64,000 bases of DNA from Phytopythium helicoides (Eukaryota; Oomycota; Peronosporomycetes; Pythiales; Pythiaceae): contig JANFNE010000012.1 in NCBI GenBank assembly GCA_024867545.1, positions 868,001 through 932,000 of the forward strand, read 5' to 3'. Shown in pieces: positions 61,742 through 64,000 of this stretch; the first letter of the stretch is position 1; each line of letters starts with the position of its first letter. The position numbers and the translations under genes were made by a program. The notes below the pieces were generated by a model. That model made no database searches, was not told the DNA's origin, and saw only the letters and a list, made by a program, of their open reading frames with translations.

Positions 61742-62274
61742 GCGGTGATCTTCTCCGATCACCGTATCCTCTCACACCGCAAGTTTTGTGGTCGCCGTGC
61801 CAAAGTTTCTCGAGTTATCGCACTGCGCCGCGCCGTTCGCGCTCAATCGACCGTGAAGACGCAAATCCGAGCAGAAATGAGCGGATCCAAACAGCACAGC
61901 ACAGGATAACATTCCTGATGGGATGGGTCACACACCTCTCTATCCGCACAGTGTGATCGGATGTCACCAGGAGTCCTTAACAGCAATATGCCAGCTAGCC
62001 TGAGTCAACTGGATCGACGCGGATCGTTACCTTGTGACAAGACATGACTTGTGTCCATGATCAATGTTGAGAACAGACACCTCCATCACCATCACCGCCA
62101 TCATCACTGCCGCCACCACCCCCGCCGCCACTCAAGTGTGTCGTGCTTTGTGTCGTGTGCTACGGGCGAGTAAGCCAACGTAGAGACTATCATGGAGACC
62201 GACCGATGGTCCGTGCTGTCATGGCCCACCCGCTCCGTCCTACACCGCCGTTTCCACTCAGCTTCGATATGACC

Positions 62275-62281
62275 TCATTCC
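62275..62281 (+). promoter_or_regulatory. Initiator TCATTCC of PG12
   Basis: TCATTCCGCAATTTCAC, 112 bp before the ATG; the leader has CCAA repeats with a one-base variant (CCAAGCAAGC) relative to PG10. Confidence 0.55.
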
Positions 62282-62386
62282 GCAATTTCACTTGCGAGCT
62301 TCAAGTCCCTCGAGAGACACACAACCAACCAACCAACCAACCAAGCAAGCTTCCAACAGCTACCACCCAACTTCCCAACCCAAGCC

Positions 62387-63475
62387 ATGAAGCTCTTCGC
62401 TCCCATCGTCATCGCATTCGCTGCGCTCGCCACCGTCAACGCCGCTCCCATGGTGCACCAAGAAGCAGACGCCAGCACATGCACACTCACCGGAACATAC
62501 ACGTCCGGCACCGACGTCTCGACCTGCACCACCATCACCATCGGATCGCTCACGGTCCCCGCTGGCGTCACTCTCGACCTGAGCGATGTCAAGTCCGGAG
62601 CCACCATCGAGTTCACGGGAACCACGACGTTCGGTGAGGAGGAGTGGGACGGACCGCTTATCCTGCTCACCGGCACGGACCTTACTGTCAAGGGTACCGG
62701 CACGCTCGATGGACAAGGATCGTGGTACTGGAACAAGTTCGCGGCTGATGACTCTATCTCGCGTCCTGTCTTCTTCCGCATGGAGAAGGTCATCAGCTCG
62801 ACCGTGTCGGGATTCACCATCAAGAACTCCCCCTACCGCACATTCAGCCTCGTCGACTGCCAGAAGACCTTGGTCAATGGCCTCACACTCGACTCGAGCG
62901 CGGGTGACGATCTCGCTAAGAACACGGACGGCTTCGATCTCAGTGGCAACACCGGTGTCAACATCACCAACAACAAGATCTACAACCAGGACGACTGCCT
63001 CGCCATGCAGTCGAGTACCACCACTCTCTTCTCCGGCAACACGTGCAGCGGTGGTCACGGTATCTCGATCGGCTCGATTGGTGGCACGTCCGTCTCGTCT
63101 TCTGACACGGTCAACGGTCTCACGGTCTCCAGTAACAAGATCATCGACAGCGTCAACGGCATCCGCATCAAGACCATCACGGGAGACTACGGCCTCGTTG
63201 AGAACGTCAAGTATACGAGCAACACGCTATCGAATGTGGAGAATGCGATCGTGATCCACGGCGACTACTCCAAGTCGAAGGGTGGCTACACGGGTTCGGC
63301 CACGAGCTTGGTGACCATCAAGGGTATCACCATCGACGGACTGTCGGGAACCGCCACCACGCTCTATGACATCCTCGTCAAGTCTGCTGACGTCTCGGAC
63401 TGGACGTTTTCGGGTATCACAGTGACGGCTACGTCGAAGGGGTCCTGCTCGGGCGAGCCGAGCGGTATTTGCTAA
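62387..63475 (+). CDS. Polygalacturonase PG12 (GH28)
   Basis: 362 aa. N-terminal and catalytic parts equal PG9/PG10, but near the C-terminus it reads TIKGITIDGLSGTATTLYDIL where PG9-PG11 read TIKDITIDGLSGTADTLYDIL. That variant equals truncated fragment 3. The motifs needed for catalysis are unaffected. Confidence 0.94.
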   Translation: MKLFAPIVIAFAALATVNAAPMVHQEADASTCTLTGTYTSGTDVSTCTTITIGSLTVPAGVTLDLSDVKSGATIEFTGTTTFGEEEWDGPLILLTGTDLTVKGTGTLDGQGSWYWNKFAADDSISRPVFFRMEKVISSTVSGFTIKNSPYRTFSLVDCQKTLVNGLTLDSSAGDDLAKNTDGFDLSGNTGVNITNNKIYNQDDCLAMQSSTTTLFSGNTCSGGHGISIGSIGGTSVSSSDTVNGLTVSSNKIIDSVNGIRIKTITGDYGLVENVKYTSNTLSNVENAIVIHGDYSKSKGGYTGSATSLVTIKGITIDGLSGTATTLYDILVKSADVSDWTFSGITVTATSKGSCSGEPSGIC

Positions 63476-64000
63476 GCGAAGCGAAAGAAAGCTATGCAAT
63501 GCAATGCAGGGCAAGGTGAGGTGGGGGAGTGGTGTGAGTTTCTGGCGAAGTGCTGTGGAGCACCGATTGCGCACAAGGTCCTAGAGTGTCGTAGCGAAGG
63601 ATGGACTAGCTTAGCGGAGTACTGTAGACTGTATCGTCGGTCGGTCGGTACTACAGCTTCGGCTTTGCTTGCCAACGAGTTGAACCCATCTTCAACTTGC
63701 TGGTTCAATTCCATGTCAATGGCTTCTCTTTTTTGCAATCATGTGTCCTTTTTATTTGCTTTGCATTCGCTTCGCTAAATTCGCTACACTTTCGTGTGAT
63801 GTTAGTCGATGATCTTGAAAGGATGCGTCACTGGGTCAGGCGAACTTTGGCGTGGCAACACAGTCGAGTGAGACTTCGAGCAGGCCTCTGCGAAGGAAAT
63901 TGTCGTGTTGGTGGGATTGTCCGCGCATAGGGGCCCCTCTAGACTGACAAGTCAAGGAGAATAGCTCCGTTCTCCAACAAAACTTCGAGCAAGTATGTAT
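63476..64000. other. PG12 3' flank to window end
   Basis: Copy of 54570-55091 with stem-loop at 63678-63697. By comparison with IR2, a fourth truncated PG fragment is expected to start about 110 bp past the window edge. Confidence 0.6.

Larger units (their letters stand above)
61742..64000 (+). repeat. IR3 right arm, continuing past the window
   Basis: Near-identical to 52841 onward of the IR2 right arm. Only the part from about 62261 also mirrors the IR3 left arm. Confidence 0.9.

Overview
The window looks like nuclear DNA of a plant-pathogenic oomycete, most likely Phytophthora. The grounds are compact genes with short GT-AG introns (about 56-107 nt), start-proximal motifs of the oomycete initiator type (TCATTCC followed by a CAATTTC-like flank), multi-domain Kazal inhibitors, a large GH28 polygalacturonase family and a flagellar coiled-coil gene. 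The species cannot be fixed from sequence alone.

Layout. (1) 1-3.3 kb: an SLX1-like GIY-YIG nuclease with a frame-broken C-terminal half, then a secreted four-domain Kazal inhibitor on the minus strand. (2) 3.7-14.2 kb: five tandem plus-strand genes of one unrecognised multi-pass membrane family, all sharing one phase-1 intron; the first has an in-frame TAA. (3) 14.3-24.3 kb: a conserved block with a small hypothetical gene, a peroxisomal ABCD3/PMP70 half-transporter, a small Cys-rich secreted protein, a TEX47-like protein, PRP19, an MNS1-like flagellar protein and a FRAG1/DRAM-type membrane protein. (4) 24.5-64 kb: an expanded cluster with 12 apparently intact polygalacturonase genes (PG1-PG12, numbered here by position), three truncated PG 3' fragments, two intact ferric reductase/NADPH oxidase-like genes (FRE1, FRE2) and two terminal fragments of FRE2.

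The PG/FRE region is built from recent duplications. PG2-PG4 form a direct array with a 2.93-kb period. PG7/PG8 lie in a 2.2-kb inverted repeat (IR1). PG9/PG10 lie in a 3.4-kb near-perfect palindrome with a 167-bp spacer (IR2). PG11/PG12 form a third inverted pair (IR3) that runs off the window. IR1 and IR2 flank FRE2, and each carries a copy of one end of it. Several homology breakpoints fall in the 5' leader or just upstream of the core promoter, so near-identical coding regions sit under different upstream DNA. Patchwork differences among copies, including between a complete gene and a truncated fragment, point to continuing gene conversion.

Functionally, region 4 would supply secreted pectin-degrading enzymes and surface metalloreductases, and region 1 an apoplastic protease inhibitor; all three suit a plant-associated lifestyle. 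Region 3 is ordinary cell machinery (splicing, peroxisome, flagellum, DNA repair). Several conserved genes there carry single-base frame breaks, which may be sequence errors rather than real lesions. Exon limits were derived by hand from splice consensus and reading-frame continuity.
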